Shown here: positions 1-10,578 of the stretch, piece by piece
How positions within the stretch are numbered: position 1 is the first letter of the stretch
Layout: each line of letters begins with the position of its first letter
Origin: Deroplatys truncata
Lineage: Eukaryota > Arthropoda > Insecta > Mantodea > Mantidae
DNA: 64,000 nucleotides
NCBI GenBank assembly: GCA_030765065.1
Contig: CM060983.1
Location: forward strand, 52,574,067 to 52,638,066
Direction of reading: 5' to 3'
Made by a program: the position numbers and the translations under genes
The notes under the pieces: generated by a model
What the model saw: the letters and a program-made list of their open reading frames with translations, nothing else
The model's database searches: none
Told to the model about the DNA's origin: nothing

Positions 1-389
1 AAATTTTCGGTTTTCTAAAAATACAATTTGATTAAAATATCACATGTTTAAGATATTTACATTAACAATAAAATGTATATCTTAAATTTTCTGGGAATAG
101 CTTGTGAAGCCAACTTCATCCGGAAGGCATTTTGTATCACTGCTAAACGTTGAGATACGACAAAAACGCATTGCACAAAAAAATGTAGATCTCTTTATAA
201 CACACAAACTTATTGCCAAAGCGAGGCGTGTTTTACACACCTGACTATCGATTCAATTTCCTGTGTCTCTCATGTACATACTGGGTAATGATACTGTACC
301 TGCAAATGTTTACCTCGATTAACATGAAGTGGATAGAAAAATAAGCTTGCGTAAGAATAATTTGATGAAGCTACATAAAAAGAAAATAA
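1..389 (-). repeat. RepA copy, outermost member of the nest at the window start
   Basis: This is a diverged RepA copy on the minus strand, cut by the window edge. Matching landmarks include the AAATGTATATCTTAAATTTTC segment and the block with TCGATTAACATGAAGTGG. At about 370-389 it runs into an A-rich stretch where the next RepA copy begins. The short end CCATGTGAATGCATCAGATT at about 3098-3117 is best read as the remainder of this copy. Confidence 0.75.
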
Positions 390-731
390 TCTGATGTGTT
401 ACACTCGCACGACGTTCTCTACTCTTGCACAAGCTATTTTTTTATAAACGCTTATTCTCCATCTACTTCATGTTAATCGAGATAAACATTTGCAGAAACT
501 ATCTTATTGCTAATTTTGTTGTAGGTGCAAGGGGAATATGGTAGGCTTTAAGCGATAGTCAAATCTTTTAATAGCTGGTTGCTATGTGGAACATTTCGTT
601 CTCTTTGCATGTCCAGGACATAGAAAAACGAATAACGAATTCCCATTTGAGAAGAAGTATATTGGAAAATTCAAACAAATAACAAGGAAGGTATATGACA
701 AAGTGTGTGTTTTAACGAGCTCTACATTTTT
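390..731 (+). repeat. RepA copy, first segment (interrupted)
   Basis: The head TCTGATGTGTTACACTCGC begins at 390 directly after an A-rich run of the outer copy. The segment stops at CTACATTTTT, where a minus-strand RepA copy is inserted. It resumes at 1647 and again at 2743, so one old copy is split into three pieces. Confidence 0.8.
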
Positions 732-1646
732 ACTTTCTCTACTACGTATAGTAAGTTGGGGAAGTATTGTATTCCACCCAAAAATTCGATACCGAGATTT
801 CACCGGAAATACATGTTTTGAGATCCCCTGAATAAAAAAAAAGCTTTTTTGGAAACATGTCCGTGTATGTGTCTGTCTGTGTCTGTCAGTCTGTGTGTCT
901 GTCTGTGAGCAGCATAACTCAGAAACGAACAGTCGGATAAACACCAAACTTGGTATTTAGGTTCAGTATCTTCCAGATGCGACACGAAGGTTTTCAAGAA
1001 AATCCCCCCACCCCAGAGTACCCTTTACATGGAAGAGTTTTCGAAAATTTTAATTTTCTCAAAAATGGCTCTAACGATTTTGATTAAAATATCATATGTT
1101 TAAGATATTTTTATGTCAAATAAAATGTATATCTTGAATTTTCTGGGAATGTCTCCAAAAGTATTCTTCATTGTGAACGACTTTTGCATAACTGGTAAAC
1201 CATAACAGATAGACAAAATTTTACTACACAACAGATGTAGATCGCGTTAAAATACACAATTTATGTCATATACATTTTTGCTGTTGAGTGAACCATTTTC
1301 GAGATATTGCTTGTTATCCCCTTAAATGTTTCAATACTTATTTTCTCAAATGGGAATTCGTTATTCATTTTTTTGTCTTGGATATGCAAAGAGTATTAAT
1401 CTGTGGAAAAGGAAATAGTGCTGCACCTAACAACCAGCTATTAAGAGATATGTATGCGCTTAAAGGCTACTGTATTTCGATACTGTCCTTGTAAATATAT
1501 ATTCCCCTTACATCTACAAGAAACTTAGCAATAAGATAGAGTCTGCAAATGTTTATCTCGATTAACATGAAGTAGGTGGAGAATGAGCGTTTGTAAAAAT
1601 AGTTTGTACAAGAGTAGAGAAAGTCATGTGAGTGTAACACATCAGA
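732..1646 (-). repeat. RepA copy inserted into another RepA copy
   Basis: This is a complete minus-strand copy. On the + strand it runs from ACTTTCTCTACTACGTATAG to ACACATCAGA. It is flanked by T5 on the left and T6 on the right. The undisturbed target, seen in other copies as CTACATTTTTTGTGTAG, has a single T6 run, so the insertion entered a homopolymer. Confidence 0.85.
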
Positions 1647-1751
1647 TTTTTTGTGTAGAAACATTTTGTATATCTCTTACGGTTTACCAATTATGCAGAA
1701 GCCATTTAGAAAAGAGAGGACTTTTGGGGACATTTCGGGAAAATTCAATAT
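1647..1751 (+). repeat. RepA copy, second segment
   Basis: Continues the copy that starts at 390 with GTGTAGAAACATTTTGTATA and ends at AAATTCAATAT, where an LTR-type element is inserted. Confidence 0.75.
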
Positions 1752-2052
1752 TGTGGCATGTGCACAGATTATAGTAATAGTAATACGTCCTCTGGTTACC
1801 CAAGTCGAAGGTTGGCAGTTTATCTGAGGAGGGGCGATTGAGGGGAAACAGTCTCATTGGTGGGGATGGCGTTAGTGACGCCAAGTTAGAGGGGTTTTCT
1901 CAGCATTCTGTGACTAGTCTTGGCGTCAGGTGAACGGATAGCTGCCCTACGATATGGCGTCCTCGCCCGGCAGACACATGGGGTAAGACATTATTATAAT
2001 AAATCTACTAGTTGTCCATTCCTTTGCAGTTTTTAATTATGATAGTAGAATA
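1752..2052 (+). repeat. 5' direct repeat of the deleted LTR element
   Basis: Appears identical to 2252-2552 base for base. Sequence similarity stops sharply at 2053. Confidence 0.85.
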
Positions 2053-2251
2053 CGTTCCTCGCCTCTCGTCATCGCCCAGCAATATTGTGTCGTCAGCTGG
2101 GTGCTTACCACACATATATATTACTGTTATATTTTACTTCATCACACATTTGTATGTCATTTTTGGTATGTCTTTGTTTTGTTTTTTCCTGTTTATTGTA
2201 TTCATTTTCTTTCTGTCGACGAGGACGTCGACTTCGGTGGCCAGGGGGAGA

Positions 2252-2742
2252 TGTGGCATGTGCACAGATTATAGTAATAGTAATACGTCCTCTGGTTACC
2301 CAAGTCGAAGGTTGGCAGTTTATCTGAGGAGGGGCGATTGAGGGGAAACAGTCTCATTGGTGGGGATGGCGTTAGTGACGCCAAGTTAGAGGGGTTTTCT
2401 CAGCATTCTGTGACTAGTCTTGGCGTCAGGTGAACGGATAGCTGCCCTACGATATGGCGTCCTCGCCCGGCAGACACATGGGGTAAGACATTATTATAAT
2501 AAATCTACTAGTTGTCCATTCCTTTGCAGTTTTTAATTATGATAGTAGAATAGAATCCTTGCCTCTCCCTTCAGCCAGGAATTATGTTAGTGTAAGAATA
2601 TTTTTGAGATAACTTTAGCTGCGTCCTCGTTGTTGCCTCTTAAATTAAAGTTTCCTTTGTTTGATTAACGATCCCTCTCACAAGCGAGTTGCCCTCCTCT
2701 GTAGTTAAATAATAATTAAATATTGAGGCACACGACACAGAT
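2252..2742 (+). repeat. 3' LTR of the deleted LTR element
   Basis: The first 301 bp match 1752-2052. The remainder, to about 2742, is seen only here. It follows a purine tract and ends near ACGACACAGAT. Exact 3' limit uncertain. Confidence 0.6.
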
Positions 2743-3104
2743 AATTCAATATATACATTTCATTTGTCATGAAAATATCTTAAATGTGATATTTTAATTA
2801 AAATACTTTTGAGCAGTTTATGAGACAATAACAACTTTCGAAAAATGCTCCATATAGGGTAGTCTGGAGTGGTGGACTTTCTTGAAAATCTTCCTGTCGC
2901 ATCTTTGAAAGATACTGAATCTAAATACCAAATTGCTATTTATCCGGATTTTCGTTTTCAAGTTATGCTGTTCACAGACGCGCATGCGCGCGGACCTTTT
3001 TCTAAAAGGGCCTTTTCTTTATTATTTTCCGATGAAATCTCATTATAGAATTTTTTGGTTGGAATGCAATACTTCCCATAGTAGCTATACGTAGTAGAGA
3101 AAGC
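2743..3104 (+). repeat. RepA copy, third segment
   Basis: Resumes at AATTCAATATATACATTTC and runs to the RepA tail GTAGTAGAGAAAG near 3104. The (CA)n tract is degenerate here (ACGCGCATGCGCGCGGACC, about 2977-2995). Confidence 0.75.
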
Positions 3105-3117
3105 CATGTGAATGCAT

Positions 3118-3604
3118 CAGATTCCCCCCATTTCAACTGCACGGTTGCTGGAAGGAAAAGAGCCATCGTTACCAAACGAGCTAACCGGTTAAATTATATT
3201 TCTCGGGAGTTCTAGTGAGGTACATCCAAGTGAGTACATCTGTCAGATGAACAGAAGACGATATCATGTCGCTAAGTATGCTATGAATTTTAATGGCCGA
3301 GTTAAGACTGTTTGACATGGCTGCATTGAGCTCGGCGAGTCATTATGGCGTATTCTAATTCATGAACATGTTTGAGGAGTGTTATTAGCAGAAGGAGGTA
3401 TGGGATTATGTTTATAGCAGCTGTAGCGGGGTCGAGGGTGTCGAGCAGTTTGGGGGTGTCTGGCTTCTGTCTGGGTTGGGGGCGACGGCATATTTACCCT
3501 AGACCAACTTTGTCTGGTGTAGAACGGAACTGCGTACACTATGTAACAAATCTGTTTTATGACTTCATTATACAGGTGTAGATGCCAGCATTCTCTTAGG
3601 AGTC
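3118..3604. other. no recognised feature
   Basis: Unassigned sequence between the RepA nest and a SINE. Short open frames on both strands show no known motif. Confidence 0.5.
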
Positions 3605-3893
3605 TCCTCCGTGGTGTAGTGGTTAACATGCTAGCCTCTAGTTCCCGAGGTCCGGGTTCAAATCCAGTGGAGGGCGATGAACTTTTTCGGGCGTAAAAAT
3701 CCTTAGCTTGGCTTCCTTTGGAAGGGAAGTAAAGCCGGTGGTCCCGTATCGTAGAACGGCACGTAAAAGAACCTCAAGCCTGATAAAGAGCAAAATTGTC
3801 GCTCTTCCACGCCCAATATAGAATGTGACGCTCAGGACCACAGCAGTTAAAGAGCGTCCATAAATGAAACTCAATTTAAATTAATTTTAATCC
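3605..3893 (+). repeat. tRNA-derived SINE, family 1 (near full length)
   Basis: The head resembles a tRNA. GTGGTGTAGTGGTTAAC fits a pol III A box and GGTTCAAATCC fits a B box. CCTCC near the start can pair with GGAGG after the T arm. A body shared with copies at 12315, 59311 and 61729 follows, with landmarks AAGTAAAGCCGGTGGT and CACGTAAAAGAACCTCA. It ends in ATAAATGAAACTCAATTTAA. The body shows it is a retroposon and not a tRNA gene. Confidence 0.85.
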
Positions 3894-4144
3894 TCTTTAG
3901 GAGTTGATTCTGTGCAGAAAGACAATTTATAACTTGTAAACCGTAAGAGATGTAGCAACCCGTTCTTAAAATATTTGACTATCGTTTAAGCCTACTTTAC
4001 GTCCTTAGTTTTCTTGTACCTACGAGGAAATATGTAAAAAAACAATTTCTGCAAATCTTTATCTGGATTTACATGAAGTAGAAGAAACAGTTTTTGTTTG
4101 CTTGTAGAATGCGTAGAGAAAGTCAGGTGAACGTAATGCATCAG
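3894..4144 (-). repeat. RepA 3'-side fragment (old)
   Basis: Diverged minus-strand RepA sequence with AAATATTTGACTATCG and the terminal GTAGAGAAAGTCAGGTGAAC ... GCATCAGA. It abuts the SINE. Confidence 0.7.
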
Positions 4145-5929
4145 ATTTTGGTTTGAGTAAATCATAATTTAGGCTGAAGTTTGAAGGATTCAACAGTGAA
4201 AAAGTGACCTCGCATATGCTTCAGACATCTGTGGTATCGCACGATGCCTTTCTTGGTAGGAGAAACGCTGTTTGTTTCCTTTTATTGAATGTTACTCTCG
4301 CTAATGATGTTAAAATAAAATCTTTTTTAGTTTGATTATATTTTATTTGAAAATACCAATTTTTCTCCACGTCGTTTCCACTGAATGCTTCGATACACTC
4401 CAACGTTTTTGTTTTTATCATACTATTTTAGTTTTCTCTTACAGTACATTTAAGTTAACGCTTAAGTCAACATTGATTTGCTTCCTTCCTTTCACTCAAA
4501 GACAATATATTTAGAATTTAACTGATTTCATTAGACATTAAACATTTCACTGCAAATCCATAAAAGAATTACCAATAGCAAAAGCTAATACTGCTCACGC
4601 AGTGCAGTAACATATTTGTGGCCGGCTTCAGGAAATCAGCGCGCACCACACTGTATGCAACCAGACCTTACCTGCCAAACAACACGATTGTCACACCCAA
4701 ATGCAAGCAAAGCTCGCGATAGCCAAATGTTTCTATTTCAAAAAGAGTTTCTGTACATCTGTGAAACATATCATAAAGCGGTTCTATATACACTAAGAAA
4801 TCTCTTTGGTTTAAAGGACGACATCTATTTTCTTTACATCCGGCCTAACAAATGTGTTTTATAACTTCATTATATAACTCGTTTCTTATCGTATGTTACC
4901 TTTTTACAATTTATGTAAAGAATATGTGAGACAGTTCATTGGTCTATTTGTCCCAGTAACACTACCTTCCACTTTTTCCTGTGGAAGAAAAAGTGCGTTA
5001 AGTTATATTTGTGCACTAACCATGACCATGTTGCCTAACTCTAAATTTTTGGAAATTCACAGCTAAGTTGTCGCATTTGGATCTCATAAATCGACTACAT
5101 TTGGAAGCAACTCTTGACAGTAACGGTGCAAAGTTTTATAGTTTTCACATACAAAAGCACCTCGTTGATTATCTTCAACCTGTTTGTAAGCCGCATTGGT
5201 AAGGTAGAGAGAAAGGCCGGGTGAAATAAGGGCAAGGAGTCATTTGAAGTGTAATGTAATATTTGTAATGTAATATTTATTGAATGCCAAAATAATTACA
5301 ATCATATTGGGAGTGACTGCTTCTGGCCCTGGCCATTTTATAGTCATCTCCCCTCCTTTGATTATAATAATATATTAATCTATTGAGCATTAAGTTATTA
5401 ATATTAGATGCCTTCTCGGATTACTATTACATGTTAATACAATTAGTAATTCTTATATTTATTTATATTTATATTATTTTTTTCTTTTAACCATCCATAT
5501 CCATTTATTCCTATTCATTCCACATCATGAACTTACTTTTCTCCTAATCTCTTTCTCTTTAGATACATTGATTTTATACCCTTCCATATTTTACTCACAT
5601 TATTTTCTTAATTACGTTCTCTGCTTATCTCTTTCCCCTATTCCTATATTAAAGTCCCCATTATTATGATTTCTATGTTGGTATGTTTATCCTTTAACAT
5701 TTATATATCTTTCTCTAAAAGATGAAGAAAATGACGTCGCCACCAGGCGGAGCACAACACTATCAAAATACATATTAGCACTAACTATACACAATAAAAA
5801 GACGAAGCCACAATGCGGAGTAAACACTTATGAACTCCCAAATTAGAGCTTATCATTAAATGCATGTATTCTATACAACTAACAAATAATACAAATAAGT
5901 GTAAACATATGTATTGTGCATGCCTAGAA
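4145..5929. other. unassigned AT-rich sequence
   Basis: No gene recognised. Open frames are short and motif-free. A small direct repeat, TGTAATGTAATATT(TG), lies near 5250-5275, and very AT-rich sequence with pyrimidine stretches follows from 5390 to 5720. Confidence 0.5.
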
Positions 5930-6360
5930 TTATTTGTTTCAGGGACGCAGCCACCGGCTCAAGATCCAATATAACACGACGACACACCTCGGCGTGAACA
6001 AGAACTAACATCACACCAAACTCCCTAATTTGCCAGGGCGTAATCAGGGCTTCGGTCATGGCTACGTCCGCCCTCCTCTCCTTACCCTGGTTCAAGCCCT
6101 AAGGGCTGGCCAATATACCAACACCTCAAATCCGCAGGTGCATAAGCGGTACTGCCACACGTATACCTGAATTCTCTCCGGTGGAGGTTTTTTAGTGGGT
6201 AGGGCCGCGGCTCGCGCCGCGGTGGAGTCCCACACTCCCATATATGGGGTTAGTACACAAAAGTATTTTTCTTCCACTCCGAAAAAAAGAAATACAATCC
6301 AAGATTGTGGAATTTGGAAGTAGCCGGTGTGGCCTTCACAATTCCAAAATCCCAATCTCC
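5930..6360 (-). other. GC-richer block, possible retroposon 3' part
   Basis: Composition changes sharply from the AT-rich surroundings. On the minus strand two open frames nearly abut, 6355-6092 (87 codons) and 6095-5871 (74 codons), and neither resembles a family I know. CCGCGG-CTCGCG-CCGCGG at about 6206-6223 is an inverted repeat. Reading minus, the block is followed by AT-rich sequence with repeats of ATTACATT-type motifs near 5250-5275, which would suit the tail of a non-LTR retroposon. That is inference only. Confidence 0.3.
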
Positions 6361-7134
6361 TTGTTGACCGCTATTGCGATCCCATTCTATTACGGAAAGG
6401 TGTAAACCTCTCTAAAATTTTTTTACTTCTCAATTTAAGGAGTCATTCAATTGAATGTCGGACGCAGTTGAGGAATGACTGAACGCAAGTCAGCTCGTGC
6501 TGTGCACATCACTGAGGCGAGGGCTTGTTTTATGACATGTTATACGGTCCGAACTTGCGCGCAACATGTTATGAACAATATACTTTTGCACTTATTTATT
6601 TTACTTAAATAGTTATGTAGCTGCATCTTTAGGATTTGTTCGAATGTACTTGTGGTAGCAAAAGATTGCTTAGAGTTGTCTGCTGTGCCGTCCGTTTTCT
6701 TTCTGTTGATGACACCCAGCTTTAGAACGTACCACTGTACTTAGGGAGAATCACCTTTAAGTTATGACTGCACATATTCTAACTTTGAGTCAATATTGTT
6801 TTTGAACGCATCCGCCTAATCGAAATAATTTGGTTTTGAATTCGACCACAATTATGTTCTACTATTGAAGGTGTTCGTTGCTTGATGCAGCAGGTGAGAT
6901 ATTCGCGCACTGTAAGCTGTAGTAGTGCGAAGGGCGGTTTGGAAAGTTGATAGGCATATTCGCAGCAGATGTTTCAACCCAAGCGGAAGTTACAAAGGGT
7001 CAGGTTGGTCATGATGGCCTTGCTTTGCAATAACTTTGCACATGACAGGTAACAATAGACAAGACAGCGTCCAGAGAAACAATTCTAGTTGAGAAGACTT
7101 GCAAATATTAATCGTAAAATTAAAGTGTTTTTTT
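6361..7134. other. no recognised feature
   Basis: Unassigned single-copy-looking sequence up to the next RepA copy. No coding or RNA signature seen. Confidence 0.5.
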
Positions 7135-8134
7135 ACTTTCTCTACTACGTATAGTAAGTAGGGGAAGTATTGTATTCCACCCAAAAATTCTATACCGAGA
7201 TTTCACCGGAAATATATGTTTTGAGACCCCCTGAATCCCCCCCAAAAAAAACTTTTTTGGAAACATGTCCGTGTGTGTGTGTGTGAACAGCATAACTGAG
7301 AAACGAACAGTCGGATAAACACCAAACTTGGTATTTAGGTTCAGTATCTTCCAGATATGCGACACGAAGGTTTTCAAGAAAATCCCCCCACCCCAGATTT
7401 CCCTTTACATGGAACATTTTTTGAAAATTTTAATTTTCTCAAAAATGGCTCCAACGATTTTGATTAAAATATCATATGTTTAAGATACTTTGATGACAAA
7501 TAAAATGTATATCTTGAATTTTCTGGGAATGTCTCCAAAAGTATTCATTGTGAACGACTTTTGCGTAACTGGTAAACCATAAGATAGACAAAAGTTTACT
7601 ACACAAAAAATGTAGATCGCGTTAAAATACACACCGTAAGAGATAGACAAAATTTTACTACACAAAAAATGTAGACCGCGTTAAAATACATAATTTTAGT
7701 CATATACATTTTTTGTTGAGTGAACCATTTTCGAGATACTGCTTGTAATTCCCTTAAAGTTTTCAATACTCATTTTCCCAAATGGGAATTCGTTATTCAT
7801 GTTTTTGTCTTGGATATGCAAAGAGTATTAATCTGTGGCAAAGAGAACGGTGCTGCACCTAGCAACTAGCTATAAAGAGATATGTCGATGCTTTAAGGCT
7901 ACTGTATTTCTATATTGCCCTTGCAATTACAAAACAAGGGGAACATAGTACGCCTAAGCGATAGTCAAATATTTTTAGAACTGGTCGCTATGTGTAAAAT
8001 GTAATTACCTTTGCATGTCAAAAGATCGTTTCTGCAAATGTTTATCTCGATTAATATGAAATAGATGGAGAATAAGCGTTTGTAAAACAGTTTGTGCAAG
8101 AGTAGAGAAAGTCATGTGAGTGTAACACATCAGA
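7135..8134 (-). repeat. RepA copy, full length (about 1.0 kb)
   Basis: This is one of the longest copies and a good reference for the family. Read on the minus strand it begins TCTGATGTGTTACACTCAC. Head-side sequence with ACAAACGCTTATTCTCCATC follows, then the block with CGATCTACATTTT. Next come a short (CA)n tract near 7272-7284, the GGTGAAATCTCGGTATAGAA block and the hairpin CTACTTACTATACGTAGTAG, and it closes with AGAAAGT. T-runs flank both ends (TGTTTTTT left, TTTTTTGTAT right on the + strand). About 60 bp around 7570-7680 are duplicated in tandem (TACACAAAAAATGTAGA twice). I see no transposase. Confidence 0.85.
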
Positions 8135-8520
8135 TTTTTTGTATAATATTGTACTACTAATTGACTCAATTTTAAATCTTTGTTTACCTTTAATTTTCGA
8201 AATTCATTTTAATAACTTTTAATAAAGTTTCTGCGTTTCACTTTAACTGAATGTTACTTTGTTTACATGCATTTTTCTACCTTTTACAAATTCACACGTA
8301 TTCCCTGTAATATATCTTCTCTTTATACAAGGTATATAATAATAACGCAAACTGAAACTGTTGAAAGTATGTGAAAATGCAAGCAAAAAAGTTCCAATAA
8401 ACATGGGTCCGCAAACGAGCCGTGTGCGAGATTTATTATTGCGAATGTGTGGTTATGAGCCGTCACTAACGTGAATTACTTGATGTTCCCCTTGAGCAAC
8501 GTCGGAGTATGTGATACTGT

Positions 8521-8676
8521 ATGCATTATGGAGCATCGGCATATTTTGCTGCTGTAAGAGGACATCTAACTTTGAGATATGGTCCAAGGCGGATAGATCG
8601 AGGAGGGCTTGTACCTTGGCCTCCACGATCACCTGATCTCAATGCTTTGGATTTTTCTGTATGGCTCAGCTCATAA
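8521..8676 (+). pseudogene. transposase C-terminal fragment, mariner/IS630-like DDE/D domain
   Basis: A 51-codon open stretch reads from MHYGASAYF through RRIDRGG to WPPRSPDL, then ALDFSVW and a stop. In insect mariner/IS630-type transposases the corresponding segments are of the form MxDGAPxHF and WPPRSPDLxPLDFxLWG, which include the second and third catalytic acidic positions. Here the first motif has Y where D is expected, so the catalytic residue is lost. No upstream N-terminal domain was found, and the open frame ends shortly after the motif. It lies between the inverted ends at 8350 and 9920, which supports its belonging to that element. Confidence 0.7.
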
Positions 8677-8717
8677 GTGTAGTGCTCAGCACTCCCCTTG
8701 ATACCGTTGAGCTACTG

Positions 8718-9504
8718 TGAGGCAGTATTTTTAACGCTTAAATGATTTCAGTCGAATTATATAATATGTAAATTCAATAACTACCAGCCTTAAAGCAATA
8801 TGTGTATGCTACAATCATTGCATATGCTTATATTATTGTATACATCTTCAATAATGTTATGTGAATGTATTACGTAATTTAATAATGTAGGAGCTGTGAG
8901 AATAATAGGTTAAAAGTTGCTAACAATGAGATAACATGAGGTAACCTTGAGGCAATAATGAATTTGAAAGTTTAACAATACTACTTGTGATTATTGGAGC
9001 AACAATAATGTAAATTTTGAGACAGTTTAAAAATAGCCAATCAACAAACAGAAAAAAAGCTTTAGTTAAATGAAGGTAGGAATAGCCAAACAGAGACTTG
9101 AAATGCAGAAATTTACAAGTTTAGGCGGTTGAAATCAGTTCAGTTGCCTGTAAACAGTGTTCCTAACCGGACGCGAGACACGTTCTTGAAAAGTATAATA
9201 CGTATTAAAAAGTGCAAGTATTTAATAAAAACATCTCACACACACATATATATATATATATATCTATATATACATATATCAGTGAAGTGTTATTTAAATC
9301 GTATCAAGCATTAATAAAAGGAGTGAAGTAAAATTATAATGTGTGTAAGCCTACATTCTTAGTCGCACCACAACCCTGCTAAGAGAAACGTGTCTCTAAC
9401 AATAATACTGACGTAGCCGAGGTAAACAAATATTTAATACTTAAAGAAACAGTCAAATTACAAAGTTAATATTTTTAAAAAAATTGGGGCAAATAACCTT
9501 CTTC
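8718..9504 (+). mobile_element. LTR of family L2, copy 1 (internally shortened)
   Basis: Begins TGAGGCAGTATTTTTAACGC and matches the copies at 10579 and 14605 along most of its length, including AATAATGTAGGAGCTGTGAG. Near 9485-9490 it jumps from TTGGGGC to the tail segment AAATAACCTTCTTC, so about 200 bp present in the other copies is missing. ACTG precedes the element (8714-8717) and occurs at 9505-9508 after the terminal TTC, a possible 4-bp duplication if one A was lost. A (TA)n tract lies at 9247-9262. Confidence 0.7.
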
Positions 9505-9920
9505 ACTGGAGCAGAGAATTGTAGTACTTGTCAAGAATTCCAAAATAATCCGGGGTGTTTGAAAGAATTAGAAACTCGCTAAACAGACGAGTGTAGTATT
9601 GCATTCCAGATGCAAGGATGACACTTGGAACAACTCCTTTAACAGGGAAGTAAAGTATTAATAACATGTAACGTCAAATTGTATTTGTTAAATTAAGCTA
9701 TGAGTGAATTTTGAGGCAACGTAGAATGGCAAATATTAAACGAAAAGTCTACTTTTCAAATTCATGTGTACTAATTAGGACGATGTTGCTTAAAGAAGTC
9801 AGTGGCGGCTTGTAATCACACATTTGCAATTATAACGCGCATGGCTCGTTTGCGGACCCATGTTTACTGGAACGTTTTTGTTTCTACTGTTGTATACTTT
9901 CAACCGTTTCAGTTTGCTGG

Positions 9921-10578
9921 TGCAGTTACTCTCGACTCAGGAATGTTCAGCTGCACTGTTTATGGCTGGTTGTCAATAACCACCAGCTCAGCTTGGATTC
10001 CGAGTGCTGTGTACGCGCACAAACTACCTGCTTCGACGCTATGGATCCGAAATATATTTATTTTGTTTATTTTAGCAGACACCTTGTAGAGGATATTCAG
10101 TGGTCACTGACGCTTGTAAAATATTTTATAAACTTGCAAACACCCTTTCTCTTAGGTAACAGAATGTTTTCCCTCTCAAATCACTTTTCAAACTTCAAGT
10201 TTTCGGACTGAACCTTCAGTGTCAGCTCAGTTCTTGTGCGAAAACAATTTGTACGTAGTGATTATTGTCGTTGTGTGTATGGTATTGAAGTTCGCTAATG
10301 TGAATTAAAGTATTAACAATAAGTTTGTCTTAAAACATTTAAACCATCTGGTGATTTACAGCGAGTCCGCAAAATGGCAGTACGTTGCGTGTCACAAAAA
10401 TATGTAACGCGGTGGTCTGAGGACGATAAGAGAGACGTAATATTTACGGTAGACCTATGCCAATTCTTAGAAAATCGGCACAAAGTGGAAAGGAAAGGTG
10501 CAGTGAGATATCAAGACATTTTAGAAGCTCGTGTTATAGTGAGTACATCAACCGAAAGGATAGGAGAGTCAAATTAAT
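9921..10578. other. no recognised gene; one 67-codon open frame
   Basis: An open frame at 10374-10577 (MAVRCVSQKYVTRW start) ends in the sequence just before the next LTR. It has no motif I can name, and its last codons run up to the insertion point. It could be a broken exon or chance. Confidence 0.3.

Larger units (their letters stand above)
1752..2742 (+). mobile_element. internally deleted LTR retrotransposon (TRIM-like)
   Basis: Two direct repeats, 1752-2052 and 2252-2552, appear identical over 301 bp at an offset of exactly 500 bp. Both begin TGTGGCATG. The second is preceded by a purine tract, AGGGGGAGA at 2243-2251, as expected before a 3' LTR. The 3' LTR appears to continue to about 2742. 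The 5' copy changes abruptly at 2053, so its second half, the primer site and all coding sequence seem to be deleted, leaving about 199 bp of internal 3' end. AATTCAATAT occurs at both flanks (1742-1751 and 2743-2752), which sets the limits approximately. Ten bases is long for an LTR target duplication. AATAAA-type signals occur near 1998 and 2498. The superfamily is unknown. Confidence 0.65.
8350..9920. mobile_element. decayed DNA transposon with inverted ends, LTR inserted inside
   Basis: Sequence at about 8350-8440 (AAACTGAAACTGTTGAAAG ... AACATGGGTCCGCAAACGAG) recurs inverted at about 9845-9920 (CTCGTTTGCGGACCCATGTT ... CCGTTTCAGTTTGC). Between them lies a transposase remnant (8521-8676) and an LTR insertion (8718-9504). 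The outer limits are not certain because no target duplication was found. Confidence 0.6.

Noticed and set aside
3095-3117. A full 34-bp terminal inverted repeat for RepA, because one old copy seemed to end with CATGTGAATGCATCAGA on the tail side
   Set aside because: This end is better explained as the remainder of the outer RepA copy (1-389) into which the other was inserted. No other tail shows it.
3605-3680. tRNA gene
   Set aside because: A and B boxes are present, but a SINE body follows directly and other copies share it. The same applies to 35658, 49531 and 59311.
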